Source of the DNA: Candidatus Omnitrophota bacterium
GTDB lineage: Bacteria > Omnitrophota > Omnitrophia > Omnitrophales > Aquincolibacteriaceae
Length of the DNA: 62,825 nt
Reading direction: 5' to 3'
Assembly: GCA_903884815.1 (NCBI GenBank)
Contig: CAISGE010000071.1
Coordinates: 1-62,825 of the forward strand
This document shows positions 26,864 to 34,054 of this stretch, piece by piece. The notes below the pieces were generated by a model. The model worked only from the letters and a program-made list of their open reading frames with translations, was not told where the DNA came from and searched no databases. Within the stretch, counting starts at the first letter, position 1, and each line of letters starts with the position of its first letter. Position numbers and translations under genes: made by a program.

Positions 26864-28417
26864 CTATTGAAGGTATTTCGGATCGAGTCCGTATTCTTTC
26901 CACCGGGATCCCACAAGACGCTTGATCGCCTCAGGCATCACAATATCCTCCGGCCAGGGTCGTTCCATCCCCTCCTCTGAGGTCTTGCGTGTCGCGTCAA
27001 TGCCGATCTTGGAACCACTAAAATCCCTCGCGGCGGCATGATCGAGCTCATCCAAAGGCCCCTCGCCAAACACAATATCGCGTTTGGGATCCAGGTTATT
27101 TAAAACGCGCCATGACACTTCTTGGAGGTCCTGGATGTTCGTGTCATGGTCGAGCACGACGATCATCTTGGAGAACATCATCTGCCCCAGGCCCCAGATG
27201 GCGTGGATGATCTTCTTTCCCTGTCCCGGATATTTCTTGTGAATGGAAACGATCAGGCAATTGTGGAACGCGCCCTCCCACGGCAGGCAAATATCCGTGA
27301 TCTCGGGGAATTGCTTCTGGATCATCGGCAGGAAGATCCGTTCAATGGCCTTCCCCATATAACAATCTTCCATCGGTGCCCGGCCAACCACCGTCGTCAC
27401 ATAGACCGGGTTCTTGCGGTGGGTCATGCAGGTGATATGGAATACCGGAAAATCCTTGGCCCGTGAATAAAACCCGGTGTGATCACCGAAGGGCCCCTCA
27501 AGTCGCATCTCCCCTTCTTCCACATACCCTTCGAGGACGATCTCAGCCTCGGCCGGCACTTCGAGATCGATTGTCTTACACTTCACGAGTTCCACCGGGT
27601 GCTTCCGCAAAAAACCCGCCAACATCAACTCGTCCATGTCTTTGGGAAGCGGGCATGCGGCCGCGAACATGGTGGCTGGGTCCGCGCCGATTACGCAGGC
27701 CACAGGCAGACGGCCCTTGCTGCCCTTGGGAAGATTGCGGAAATGCTCCGCGCCGTCCTTGTGGATCTGCCAATGCATACCGGTCGTCCGGTCATCATAA
27801 ACATGCATGCGGTAAAGCCCGAGATTACGCTGATGCGTCTGGGGATCCTTGGTAATCACTAGCGGGAACGTGATGAACTTCCCCCCGTCCTTGGGCCAGC
27901 ACTGGATGAGCGGAAGCTGATCCAGCATCTTGCCCTGGCCTCTATTTTCTTCTAAAAGAGGGTTGCCAGGACTAGCCCCATTAACCTTTGAATTTTTTGA
28001 TGGAGAATTGGGCTTGCCTTCCCCCGCGAGGATCACCACTTCCTGACACGGGGCATGCTTGACGAATTTTGGGATCACAGCGTTCAGTTCCGAAATTTTC
28101 GGAATCATCGCAAGCTTCTCCAAAAGATTCTTGGGCGGCTTGAGATCCATAAACGAATGAATACGATCGGCAACCTCGGAAAGATCCTTCACACCGAGCG
28201 CCATACACATGCGCTTCCGGGATCCAAAAAGGTTGATGACAAGCGGCATGGAAGCACCTTGGACGTTTCTAAAGAGAAGCGCCGGGCCTTCCTTTTTGAC
28301 GACCCGGTCATAGATCTCTGTGACTTCCAACACCGGATTCACCGGCGCCGCGACCTCCACCAACTCCCCGGCTTCACGAAGATCTTTCAGGAATTCGCCA
28401 AGATTTTTATAGCTCAT
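26864..28417 (-). CDS. ubiD: UbiD-family prenyl-FMN-dependent decarboxylase carrying an inserted repeat peptide
   Basis: The 517-residue protein matches UbiD along its whole length: LGEFLKDLREAGELVEV, GPALLFRNVQG, LPLIQCWPKDGGKFITFPLVIT, MRLEGPFGDHTGFYS (the catalytic EGPFGDHTG segment) and the C-terminal DATRKTSEEGMERPW. It is ~25-30 residues longer than usual. The excess is a hydrophilic stretch at residues ~134-163 (KPNSPSKNSKVNGASPGN, then EENRGQGK) encoded by the palindromic element at 27934-28016. The insertion falls between VVILAGEG and MLDQLPLI, a surface loop in known UbiD enzymes by inference. The gene decarboxylates the prenylated quinone precursor made by the next gene and overlaps the YugP-like gene by 11 bases. 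Confidence 0.9.
   Translation of the reverse strand: MSYKNLGEFLKDLREAGELVEVAAPVNPVLEVTEIYDRVVKKEGPALLFRNVQGASMPLVINLFGSRKRMCMALGVKDLSEVADRIHSFMDLKPPKNLLEKLAMIPKISELNAVIPKFVKHAPCQEVVILAGEGKPNSPSKNSKVNGASPGNPLLEENRGQGKMLDQLPLIQCWPKDGGKFITFPLVITKDPQTHQRNLGLYRMHVYDDRTTGMHWQIHKDGAEHFRNLPKGSKGRLPVACVIGADPATMFAAACPLPKDMDELMLAGFLRKHPVELVKCKTIDLEVPAEAEIVLEGYVEEGEMRLEGPFGDHTGFYSRAKDFPVFHITCMTHRKNPVYVTTVVGRAPMEDCYMGKAIERIFLPMIQKQFPEITDICLPWEGAFHNCLIVSIHKKYPGQGKKIIHAIWGLGQMMFSKMIVVLDHDTNIQDLQEVSWRVLNNLDPKRDIVFGEGPLDELDHAAARDFSGSKIGIDATRKTSEEGMERPWPEDIVMPEAIKRLVGSRWKEYGLDPKYLQ
27934..28016. repeat. Modular palindromic element, copy A, in frame inside ubiD
   Basis: There are two hairpins in a row. The first has CCTGGC (27934-27939) and GCCAGG (27965-27970) arms enclosing a second stem CTCT-ATTTT/AAAA-GAG. 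The second has GCCCCATT (27975-27982) and AATTGGGC (28006-28013) around an interior reading CCTTTGAATTTTTTGATGG. Both hairpins are nearly identical to parts of copy B at 30852-31017, in the same coding frame. It adds no stop and no frameshift to ubiD. Confidence 0.8.
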
Positions 28418-29093
28418 AGACCGTCCCCTTTTTTCCTAAAAGCAAAAGGCATTTATTGAAAGGCGCTCGAACGATTGAGGCCACGCCCCACAGCGCGATG
28501 GCCCGGTTGAGCTTCTTCAAATGGAGCATTTCATTTATCTGAAAATGCCCGGATTGCTTGAGAAGCTTAAAGGTCTTTTCCTCGACTTCCATTTCGAAAG
28601 GAAGGTCGAAGATCACTATGCCCATGACCACGCTGAAGCAGCCGAGGCCGAGGTTGACCAGGAACCGAAGCCCCGGAACAAAGCATCCCAACGCCAAAAG
28701 GATCCACCCCGACAGCACGGTAAAGCGGATCACAAACGCCATGCGCTTCTTCAGACGTACCCAAAAGGTCATGTTGGAGAGCTGGCTTTTGAGGAAGGCC
28801 AGACGCGCGGCCCGAAGGAGTGAAAGAAAGTCCCTGCCTTCATAGACCTTGGGGTCGAGAAAGAGCCCCTCCATGGAGGAAGGTTCCTCTGAGGGTTCGA
28901 TAGGGGTCACGGCTATGTGGAGAAGTCCGGCCTGATCCAGGACAAACCGGGAGACCTCACAGCCGGTCACGGCTGTGCGGTACGTGGAGGCCTTGTATTT
29001 CAGAAGCACCCACTGCCCGTAGAGCGCAAAAACCAGAGAGACCCCGACGGTCCCGATGAAGAAAAGCCAGTGAACAGGATTCACAGCTTGCAA
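28407..29093 (-). CDS. YugP-like (Zn_peptidase_2 family) membrane protein without the HExxH motif
   Basis: The 228-residue protein follows the YugP layout: an N-terminal membrane segment, STYRTAVTGCEVSRFVLDQ, a VYEGR turn, a helix, then three membrane segments and FDLPFEMEVEEKTFKLL (the LPVEFNAS-like region). In YugP the helix after VYxGR carries the HExGH zinc site. Here the corresponding residues read RAARLAFLKSQ, so both zinc histidines and the glutamate are missing and peptidase activity is unlikely. It may be a structural or regulatory remnant. The frame opens at a TTG (29093); a GTG at 29084 is the alternative and no Shine-Dalgarno sequence decides. It overlaps ubiD by 11 bases. Confidence 0.7.
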   Translation of the reverse strand: MQAVNPVHWLFFIGTVGVSLVFALYGQWVLLKYKASTYRTAVTGCEVSRFVLDQAGLLHIAVTPIEPSEEPSSMEGLFLDPKVYEGRDFLSLLRAARLAFLKSQLSNMTFWVRLKKRMAFVIRFTVLSGWILLALGCFVPGLRFLVNLGLGCFSVVMGIVIFDLPFEMEVEEKTFKLLKQSGHFQINEMLHLKKLNRAIALWGVASIVRAPFNKCLLLLGKKGTVYEL

Positions 29094-29179
29094 TTATAAA
29101 CGAACTGCCTGCTCGACTCTATGATTTTTATGGCAACAGGAGGTCGGTAAGCGCCATGACGCGAAGCACTTAAGAGAGA

Positions 29180-30103
29180 CTAGGACTGTGATTCCAGAAA
29201 ACGAAGCAGGCCCTGCATATCGTCCGGGAGTTCGCTCGTCAGTTGTATCCATTTCTTCGTGCGGGGCTGCTCAAATCCAAGCGTCCGGGCGTGAAGAGCC
29301 TGACGCTTGATCTGCGGAAACGGAACCCCATAAAGCACATCCCCCAACACGGGATGTCCCATAAAGGAAAAATGAACGCGGATCTGATGCGTTCGACCGG
29401 TCTGAGGACGGATCTCCACAAAAGTCGCGTTCGGAAAGCGTTTCAGGACTTTAAAAAAAGTGAGCGCGTCCTTACCCCCCGACGGGCGGATCACCACCTT
29501 CTTGCGGTTCAGAAAAGCACGGCCGACGGGTTCCTCGCAAAACCCTTCATCATGCTGGATCACCCCGCGAACAAAAGCATTATAGACGCGGTCGATCGTA
29601 TGATCCTTGAACTGACGGGCGAGGTGGGCATGCGCATAGTCGTTCTTGGCGACCACCAAAAGTCCTGAGGTGTCCTTGTCGAGACGGTGCACGATCCCGG
29701 GTCGCACCTTGTCTTCGGCATTTCCAAGGCTCTGGACATGAAAAAGCAGGGCGTTGACGAGGGTGTGGTTGGGATTGCCATGGGCCGGATGAACAACCAT
29801 CCCGGCGCGTTTGTTCACGACCAGACAGTCGTTATCCTCATAAACAATATCGATCGGGATCGACTCGGCCGGAAGATCATCCTCCCGGATATCGAGCTTT
29901 TCGACGCGGATCTTTTCGCCTTCCTTGACCCGGTAGTGAGGTGTGACATTTTTTCCGTCCAAGAGCACGGCGCCGTTCTTGATCATCTTTTGAAGATGGG
30001 CGCGAGAATGCTGGTTGGACATCTTGCCCGCGAGAAAGATATCGAGACGCTGCAGGACGTCAGCACCTTCCACCACGACTTCCGTGAAACGGTTTTTGGG
30101 CAT
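29180..30103 (-). CDS. rluD: Ribosomal large-subunit pseudouridine synthase RluD
   Basis: The 307-residue protein has an N-terminal S4-like RNA-binding domain (LQRLDIFLAGK, SRAHLQKMIKNGAVLLDGK) and an RluA-family catalytic domain with IVHRLDKDTSGLLVVAKND, where the Asp is the catalytic residue, and RPQTGRTHQIRVHF. The length is normal. It converts uridines of 23S rRNA helix 69 to pseudouridine. It is four bases after lgt in the dksA-like/lspA/lgt/rluD run, a common gene order with lspA. Confidence 0.93.
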   Translation of the reverse strand: MPKNRFTEVVVEGADVLQRLDIFLAGKMSNQHSRAHLQKMIKNGAVLLDGKNVTPHYRVKEGEKIRVEKLDIREDDLPAESIPIDIVYEDNDCLVVNKRAGMVVHPAHGNPNHTLVNALLFHVQSLGNAEDKVRPGIVHRLDKDTSGLLVVAKNDYAHAHLARQFKDHTIDRVYNAFVRGVIQHDEGFCEEPVGRAFLNRKKVVIRPSGGKDALTFFKVLKRFPNATFVEIRPQTGRTHQIRVHFSFMGHPVLGDVLYGVPFPQIKRQALHARTLGFEQPRTKKWIQLTSELPDDMQGLLRFLESQS

Positions 30104-30106
30104 ACG

Positions 30107-30844
30107 CTAATGGACTTTTCGTTTTCGCGACTGGAACACAATAAAAGCCGCGAAGATGATCGCGGCGCTGAGCCACTGATTCCCGGTCAGTCCCTGCCAA
30201 ACCCAACTAGGCTCGCGGAGAAATTCGATCAGATAGCGGCCAAACCCATAAAGAAGAAAATAAAGCAGAGCGATCTCGCCTTCAAAGCGGACCTTTTTCC
30301 GGCGCGCGATCAGAAAAGCGAAAAGAACGAGATCATAAAGCGCCTCATAAAGCTGGGTCGGATGCACCGGGTACGGGAGTTCCGGGAACCGCACGGCCCA
30401 GGGCAGATCACACGCCTTGCCGTAGCAGCATCCGTTCAGAAAACATCCGATCCTGCCAAACGCATGGGTCAGCACGCCATAAGGAATGAGGAAATCCAGG
30501 AGCTTCCAGAAGGGCCACTGCTTTTTACGAGACATCCTCAGGAGGCCCGCAAAAGCCGAGATCGCGCCGCCATAGAAGATCAGCCCACCTTCCCACACAG
30601 CAAAGATCTTGAGGGGCTCCCTGCCATAATAGGAAAGATTCTGGAGAACATAAAAAAGCCGCGCGCCGGCGAATCCCCAGACCAGCACCGTGAAGGCCAT
30701 GTCAAACACGCCGTCACCCGTAGGAAATCCGGTTTTGAGCGCACGCTGCTTCATGAGATGAATAGCCAGAAGCACTCCGAGGGCGATCGACAGTCCGTAG
30801 GAATAGAGATGGAGCGAGCCGAAGGAAAAAAGGATGGGTCTCAT
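30107..30844 (-). CDS. lgt: Prolipoprotein diacylglyceryl transferase
   Basis: The 245-residue polytopic protein has the Lgt hallmarks YSYGLSIALGVLLAIH, GLIFYGGAI, THAFGRIGCFLNGCCYG (the Lgt signature) and HPTQLYEALYDLVLF. It transfers diacylglycerol from phosphatidylglycerol to the lipobox cysteine in the inner membrane. Its ATG overlaps the lspA stop as ATGA, so the two lipoprotein-processing enzymes are coupled. This shows the organism makes lipoproteins, relevant to the internal lipobox in the giant gene. Confidence 0.93.
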   Translation of the reverse strand: MRPILFSFGSLHLYSYGLSIALGVLLAIHLMKQRALKTGFPTGDGVFDMAFTVLVWGFAGARLFYVLQNLSYYGREPLKIFAVWEGGLIFYGGAISAFAGLLRMSRKKQWPFWKLLDFLIPYGVLTHAFGRIGCFLNGCCYGKACDLPWAVRFPELPYPVHPTQLYEALYDLVLFAFLIARRKKVRFEGEIALLYFLLYGFGRYLIEFLREPSWVWQGLTGNQWLSAAIIFAAFIVFQSRKRKVH

Positions 30845-31467
30845 TTTTTGTCCTGGCCTCTGTTTTTTTCTGAAAAAAGGTTGCCAGGACTATCCTGACT
30901 TTTCTTTTCTTTTCCTTTATGGTAGTCAGGATTGCCCCAATTTCCATGCTGTGGAAATTGATTGGCATTGGGACTAGTCCAATTAGCCTTTAAATTTTTT
31001 GATGGAGAATTGGGCTTGTCCTTGGACATCAGAACACGGATAAAGTAAAGGCTGACCCCGATCGTGATCGCGGCATCGGCAATATTAAAGACCGGCCATA
31101 CCCGGAAATCGATAAAATCGATCACAGCGGCAAAGCGCAGCCGGTCGATCCAATTCCCCACCGCCCCTCCCAGAATCAGGCTGAGCGCCCAGCGATCGAC
31201 ATTGGAAGTCCCCGGAGAAGCTTTGGCGTGAGAACGGTTCGTGATCACAAAAAGGAACACGAGGCTGATCGTGATGACCGTAAAAAGTGCCGGCGCGTAG
31301 CCGCTGAAAAGGCCGAACGCGACGCCACGATTGCGAACCAGTGTCAGGTCCAAGACATCCGGGATGACGGAGACTGAAGCTTCGGAAGAAAGGTAGTGAA
31401 GGGCTAAAAACTTAGAAAGCTGGTCCAGAAGAACAAGGGACCCTACGAGACCGTAGAAGAAGATCAC
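30841..31467 (-). CDS. lspA: Lipoprotein signal peptidase with an extra C-terminal tail encoded by a repeat element
   Basis: Residues 1-150 form a normal LspA: several membrane segments, LTLVRNRGVAFGLF, GGAVGNWIDRLRF and FNIADAAITIGV, with both catalytic aspartates present. The final ~57 residues (KPNSPSKNLKANWTSPN ... EKNRGQDKK) are hydrophilic, absent from usual LspA proteins, and encoded by the palindromic element at 30852-31017. The tail shares KPNSPSKN-K and NRGQ-K with the ubiD insertion. It should lie in the cytoplasm after the last helix and leave the active site intact. The start is a GTG that overlaps the previous stop (GTGA). Confidence 0.9.
   Translation of the reverse strand: MIFFYGLVGSLVLLDQLSKFLALHYLSSEASVSVIPDVLDLTLVRNRGVAFGLFSGYAPALFTVITISLVFLFVITNRSHAKASPGTSNVDRWALSLILGGAVGNWIDRLRFAAVIDFIDFRVWPVFNIADAAITIGVSLYFIRVLMSKDKPNSPSKNLKANWTSPNANQFPQHGNWGNPDYHKGKEKKSQDSPGNLFSEKNRGQDKK
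30852..31017. repeat. Modular palindromic element, copy B, forming the 3' end of lspA
   Basis: Four hairpins follow each other. 1: CCTGGC (30852-30857)/GCCAGG (30883-30888). 2: ATCCTGACT (30892-30900)/AGTCAGGAT (30924-30932). 3: AATTTCCA (30939-30946)/TGGAAATT (30952-30959) inside CCCAAT/ATTGGG. 4: GTCCAATT (30977-30984)/AATTGGGC (31008-31015). Hairpins 1 and 4 match copy A in ubiD, where they are adjacent, so 2 and 3 look inserted between them. Hairpin 3 matches copy C at 33497-33590. Confidence 0.8.
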
Positions 31468-31982
31468 GGACGCGGCTGGTTCTTCTCTTCTTCTTCCTGG
31501 GCCTTCATGGAAAGACGGGTGTAGGGCATGGCCAAAAGGCGTTTCTTCGGGATCTCCGTCCCGTAGATCTCGCAGATGCCATAGGTGCCTTCCTCGATCC
31601 GCTTGAGGGCTACATCAATATCATTCAGGATCTGCTGCTCATTGGAAGCCAGCCCGATATTCAGCTCCCGGTCATAATTGTCCGTCGCCATATCGGCCAC
31701 GTCCGAAAGCTCCGCGGAATTGCCCGGCTGGTTCGCGCTCAGGGAATCCCCCTCGATATGCTGGAGTTCCCCGGCGATCTTTGAGCGAAGAAGAAGCAGC
31801 ATTTTCTTATAAACATCAAGTTCCTTCTTGGGAAGCCTCTGGGCCTTGGGCACCTTAACAGCCTTGGGGGCCTTCAGCGTCTTGACGGATTTCTTGGCTT
31901 TTGCTTTTTTTACGGATTTTTTCAGGGATCTTTTGACCGGTTTTTTAACCGATTTTTTGGAGGATTTCTTCATTTTTTTCAT
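31464..31982 (-). CDS. TraR/DksA-family protein with lysine-rich tail and degenerate zinc finger
   Basis: Residues ~1-50 are a lysine/alanine/proline-rich stretch built of KKS-VKK-like units, resembling histone H1 tails. Residues ~55-160 match the DksA/TraR coiled coil and end (SDVADMATDNYDRELNIGL, RIEEGTYGICEIYGTEIPKKRLLAMPYT). The canonical CxxC...CxxC zinc finger is reduced to a single Cys: the other three positions read Tyr and non-cysteine residues. The family binds RNA polymerase through its secondary channel. The basic tail suggests nucleic-acid binding. It is first in the lspA-lgt-rluD run, a frequent arrangement, and lies behind the promoter at 32064-32091. AGGGG precedes the ATG. 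Confidence 0.8.
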   Translation of the reverse strand: MKKMKKSSKKSVKKPVKRSLKKSVKKAKAKKSVKTLKAPKAVKVPKAQRLPKKELDVYKKMLLLLRSKIAGELQHIEGDSLSANQPGNSAELSDVADMATDNYDRELNIGLASNEQQILNDIDVALKRIEEGTYGICEIYGTEIPKKRLLAMPYTRLSMKAQEEEEKNQPRP

Positions 31983-32063
31983 AAATTTTACCCCTGCTTT
32001 CCGTGAAATTGAAGCGCCCCACCGTCGACGGGACCACTTTCATGCTTGAATAATTGAGGCGGC

Positions 32064-32091
32064 ATTATACTGATGCTTCTGCGGAACGCAA
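32064..32091 (-). promoter_or_regulatory. Sigma70-like promoter of the dksA-like/lspA/lgt/rluD operon
   Basis: On the minus strand TTGCGT (32086-32091) is followed after 16 bases by a perfect TATAAT (32064-32069). The predicted transcript start is about 75 bases before the DksA-like ATG. Confidence 0.65.
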
Positions 32092-32120
32092 GCGATAACT
32101 CGACCCAATCCTTGGAGCCC

Positions 32121-33488
32121 TTAGGCTTCCGAGTATTCGTTTAAAACGCTCGGAATCTCCCCTTTTTTCTGCAGTTCCTTCTTGAGTGCCCTCAGAAAAG
32201 CGTCGACCACGACCGGGTCGAACTGGGTCCCGGAACAGTTGCGGACTTCCTGAATGGCCGAGTCTAGCGATCGCCCTTCCCGATAGCAACGAGATGAGAC
32301 GATGGCGTGAAAGCTGTCGACCACGGCGATAATGCGGGCCTCGATCGAAATCTCGTCACCCTTGAGCCCTCGAGGATAACCCGATCCATCAAACCGCTCA
32401 TGATGCGCCATGATGATCTCCCGAACTCTTTTAAAATCCGTGAGCGGCTCGAGGATCCGTGCGCCCTTTTCGACATGAGTCTTCATGACCTTCCATTCTT
32501 CCTGGGTCAGCTGGCCCGGCTTGCAAAGGATGTTATCAGGGATTCCGATCTTTCCAACATCATGAAGGATCAGCGCCGCGGAAAGGAGATCCTTGGTATT
32601 TCCGGAAAGGTCGATCCCCATCTCCCGGGCCGTCATCATCCCGAGTCGCTCCACTTCCGAAACATGTCCGAAGATATTGGGCTCCTTGGCGTGAACTTCT
32701 TCGGCCAAAGAACGCATGATCTCATAATAGGTCTTCTGCTCCTTACTACGCATCCGTTCAATCTCCTGAAGCCGCCGCTCGAGCTCATGATTCTGTTCAA
32801 TCAGATTCTGGTTGTGCTCCGCGGTTTTGACGGCCATCGAACAATCGTGCGCCAGCGTCTGGAAAAAAGTCACCTCCTGGGTGGTGAAGCAGCGACCGTT
32901 CACGCGCCTCCCCAACATCAGAAGGCCCACGAGCGTATCCTTGAAATAGCCGGGAACCAGCAGTTCCACCTTGAGATTCTGCATCGTTTTCTGGATCGCG
33001 AGGAGATGGTCGCCCTTGGAATTCGAGGCCATGCGGAATTCCGCGCGGGAGAGCATTTTTTTCACATCGGAGAGGAAAAGAAAGTCCTTCTGGATCGGAA
33101 GTTTTTTCTGAGATCCGGCAAACCACTGAACGACGGGGTGATTCGTGTCGAACTTCACGAGGCCCACGGGAAGACGCTTGGCCCCCTTGGAATTCACGAA
33201 CACATAACATCCCTTTTTGGGATCGAGAACAAGAAGCGAGGCGTGCGTCAGTCCGAACTGGCGGTCAATGAAACGGATGATCAGCTTGAGCAGACGGTCC
33301 GGCCTTTTGAGTCGAACCATACTCCGGGCGACATCCCGGAGCACTTCCTGATAATCAAACTTAGGGACAGTCAAAAGATCCACTTTTTTGGGCATAGCGG
33401 GCATTCCCCGGAAAACCGGGTCACTTTCTAGGGCTGCGTTCCTTTTAATTTTAAGGATTCGCAGCGCTGTACCGTCCAAACTTTTCAT
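32121..33488 (-). CDS. GAF and HD-GYP domain protein, likely cyclic-di-GMP phosphodiesterase
   Basis: The 455-residue protein has a GAF-like sensory region (residues ~45-215, with ASLLVLDPKKGCYVFV and KDTLVGLLMLGRR), a short coiled coil (LIEQNHELERRLQEIERMR), and an HD-GYP domain (residues ~250-440). The HD-GYP domain holds LHDVGKIGIPDNIL, HHERFDGSGYPRGLKG and ARIIAVVDSFHAI. The HD and GYP residues needed for metal and cyclic-di-GMP hydrolysis are present. It lies downstream of a response regulator and a histidine kinase, which probably control it. Substrate specificity is inferred from the family. Confidence 0.92.
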   Translation of the reverse strand: MKSLDGTALRILKIKRNAALESDPVFRGMPAMPKKVDLLTVPKFDYQEVLRDVARSMVRLKRPDRLLKLIIRFIDRQFGLTHASLLVLDPKKGCYVFVNSKGAKRLPVGLVKFDTNHPVVQWFAGSQKKLPIQKDFLFLSDVKKMLSRAEFRMASNSKGDHLLAIQKTMQNLKVELLVPGYFKDTLVGLLMLGRRVNGRCFTTQEVTFFQTLAHDCSMAVKTAEHNQNLIEQNHELERRLQEIERMRSKEQKTYYEIMRSLAEEVHAKEPNIFGHVSEVERLGMMTAREMGIDLSGNTKDLLSAALILHDVGKIGIPDNILCKPGQLTQEEWKVMKTHVEKGARILEPLTDFKRVREIIMAHHERFDGSGYPRGLKGDEISIEARIIAVVDSFHAIVSSRCYREGRSLDSAIQEVRNCSGTQFDPVVVDAFLRALKKELQKKGEIPSVLNEYSEA

Positions 33489-33496
33489 TTTTTAAA

Positions 33497-33590
33497 AATG
33501 GTAGTTTTGACGACCCCAATCTCAGCTCCGCTGAGATTGATAGGTATTGGGACCGTTAACCCGTAAAATTAAAAGTTAACGGTGCTGGAA
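33497..33590. repeat. Modular palindromic element, copy C, intergenic
   Basis: It starts with ATGGTAGT, as does the middle of copy B. Hairpin 3 follows: AATCTCAGC (33518-33526)/GCTGAGATT (33530-33538) inside CCCAAT/ATTGGG, with the conserved spacer GAT-GG. Then comes CCGTTAAC (33553-33560)/GTTAACGG (33575-33582). Stem sequences differ from copy B but pairing is kept. It lies between the response-regulator and HD-GYP genes. Confidence 0.7.
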
Positions 33591-33621
33591 CCTCACCGCG
33601 CGAGCGGCGAGAACTCCGGCA

Positions 33622-33999
33622 TTAAGATATCTTGGCGAGCGAGTCGATCTTGTCCTGGACGTCCTTCTCAAGATACTCAAGGCTGAGCGGCTTGGTGATG
33701 TAATTGTCCGCCCCGAGACGCATCGCTTCTTCGATCTTTTCCTGGGTCTCCACGGCAGTGACCATGATGACCTTCAATTTGGGATGGGTGTCCTTCATCT
33801 TCTTGAGCGTCTGAAGTCCATCCATTCCCGGCATTTGAATGTCCAGAAGAACAACATCGGGCTGAAAACGTTCCACCTGCTCCAGCGCCGCGATCCCGTT
33901 ATGCGCTGTCGCGACCTTGAAATCGCGATCTTCAAAAAAAGATTTCAAAAACTCACAGATCTCCGCCTCATCATCTACGATCAACAATTTCTTTATCAT
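33622..33999 (-). CDS. Single-domain response regulator (CheY-like)
   Basis: The 125-residue protein is one receiver domain: LLIVDDEAEICEFL with the acidic pair, VVLLDIQMPGMDGL with the phospho-accepting Asp, VIMVTAVETQE with the Thr/Ala switch, and YITKPLSLEYL with the conserved Lys. No output domain is attached. It stands between a histidine kinase (55 bases upstream) and an HD-GYP protein, so it probably relays the kinase signal to the phosphodiesterase or to another effector. Confidence 0.93.
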   Translation of the reverse strand: MIKKLLIVDDEAEICEFLKSFFEDRDFKVATAHNGIAALEQVERFQPDVVLLDIQMPGMDGLQTLKKMKDTHPKLKVIMVTAVETQEKIEEAMRLGADNYITKPLSLEYLEKDVQDKIDSLAKIS

Positions 34000-34054
34000 C
34001 GAATAATCCTCCTGGGTGAATGCATTTCGCCATCAAGTGAACGATTCCGAAAAT

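Noticed and set aside
29687..30898. Plus-strand frame of 403 codons opposite rluD and lgt
   Set aside because: It crosses two real genes on the other strand and shows no signal, domain or ribosome site.
32307..33431. Long plus-strand frame (374 codons) opposite the HD-GYP gene
   Set aside because: It is a mirror of a clear HD-GYP/GAF gene, has no recognisable domain and an odd residue composition rich in His, Arg and Leu.
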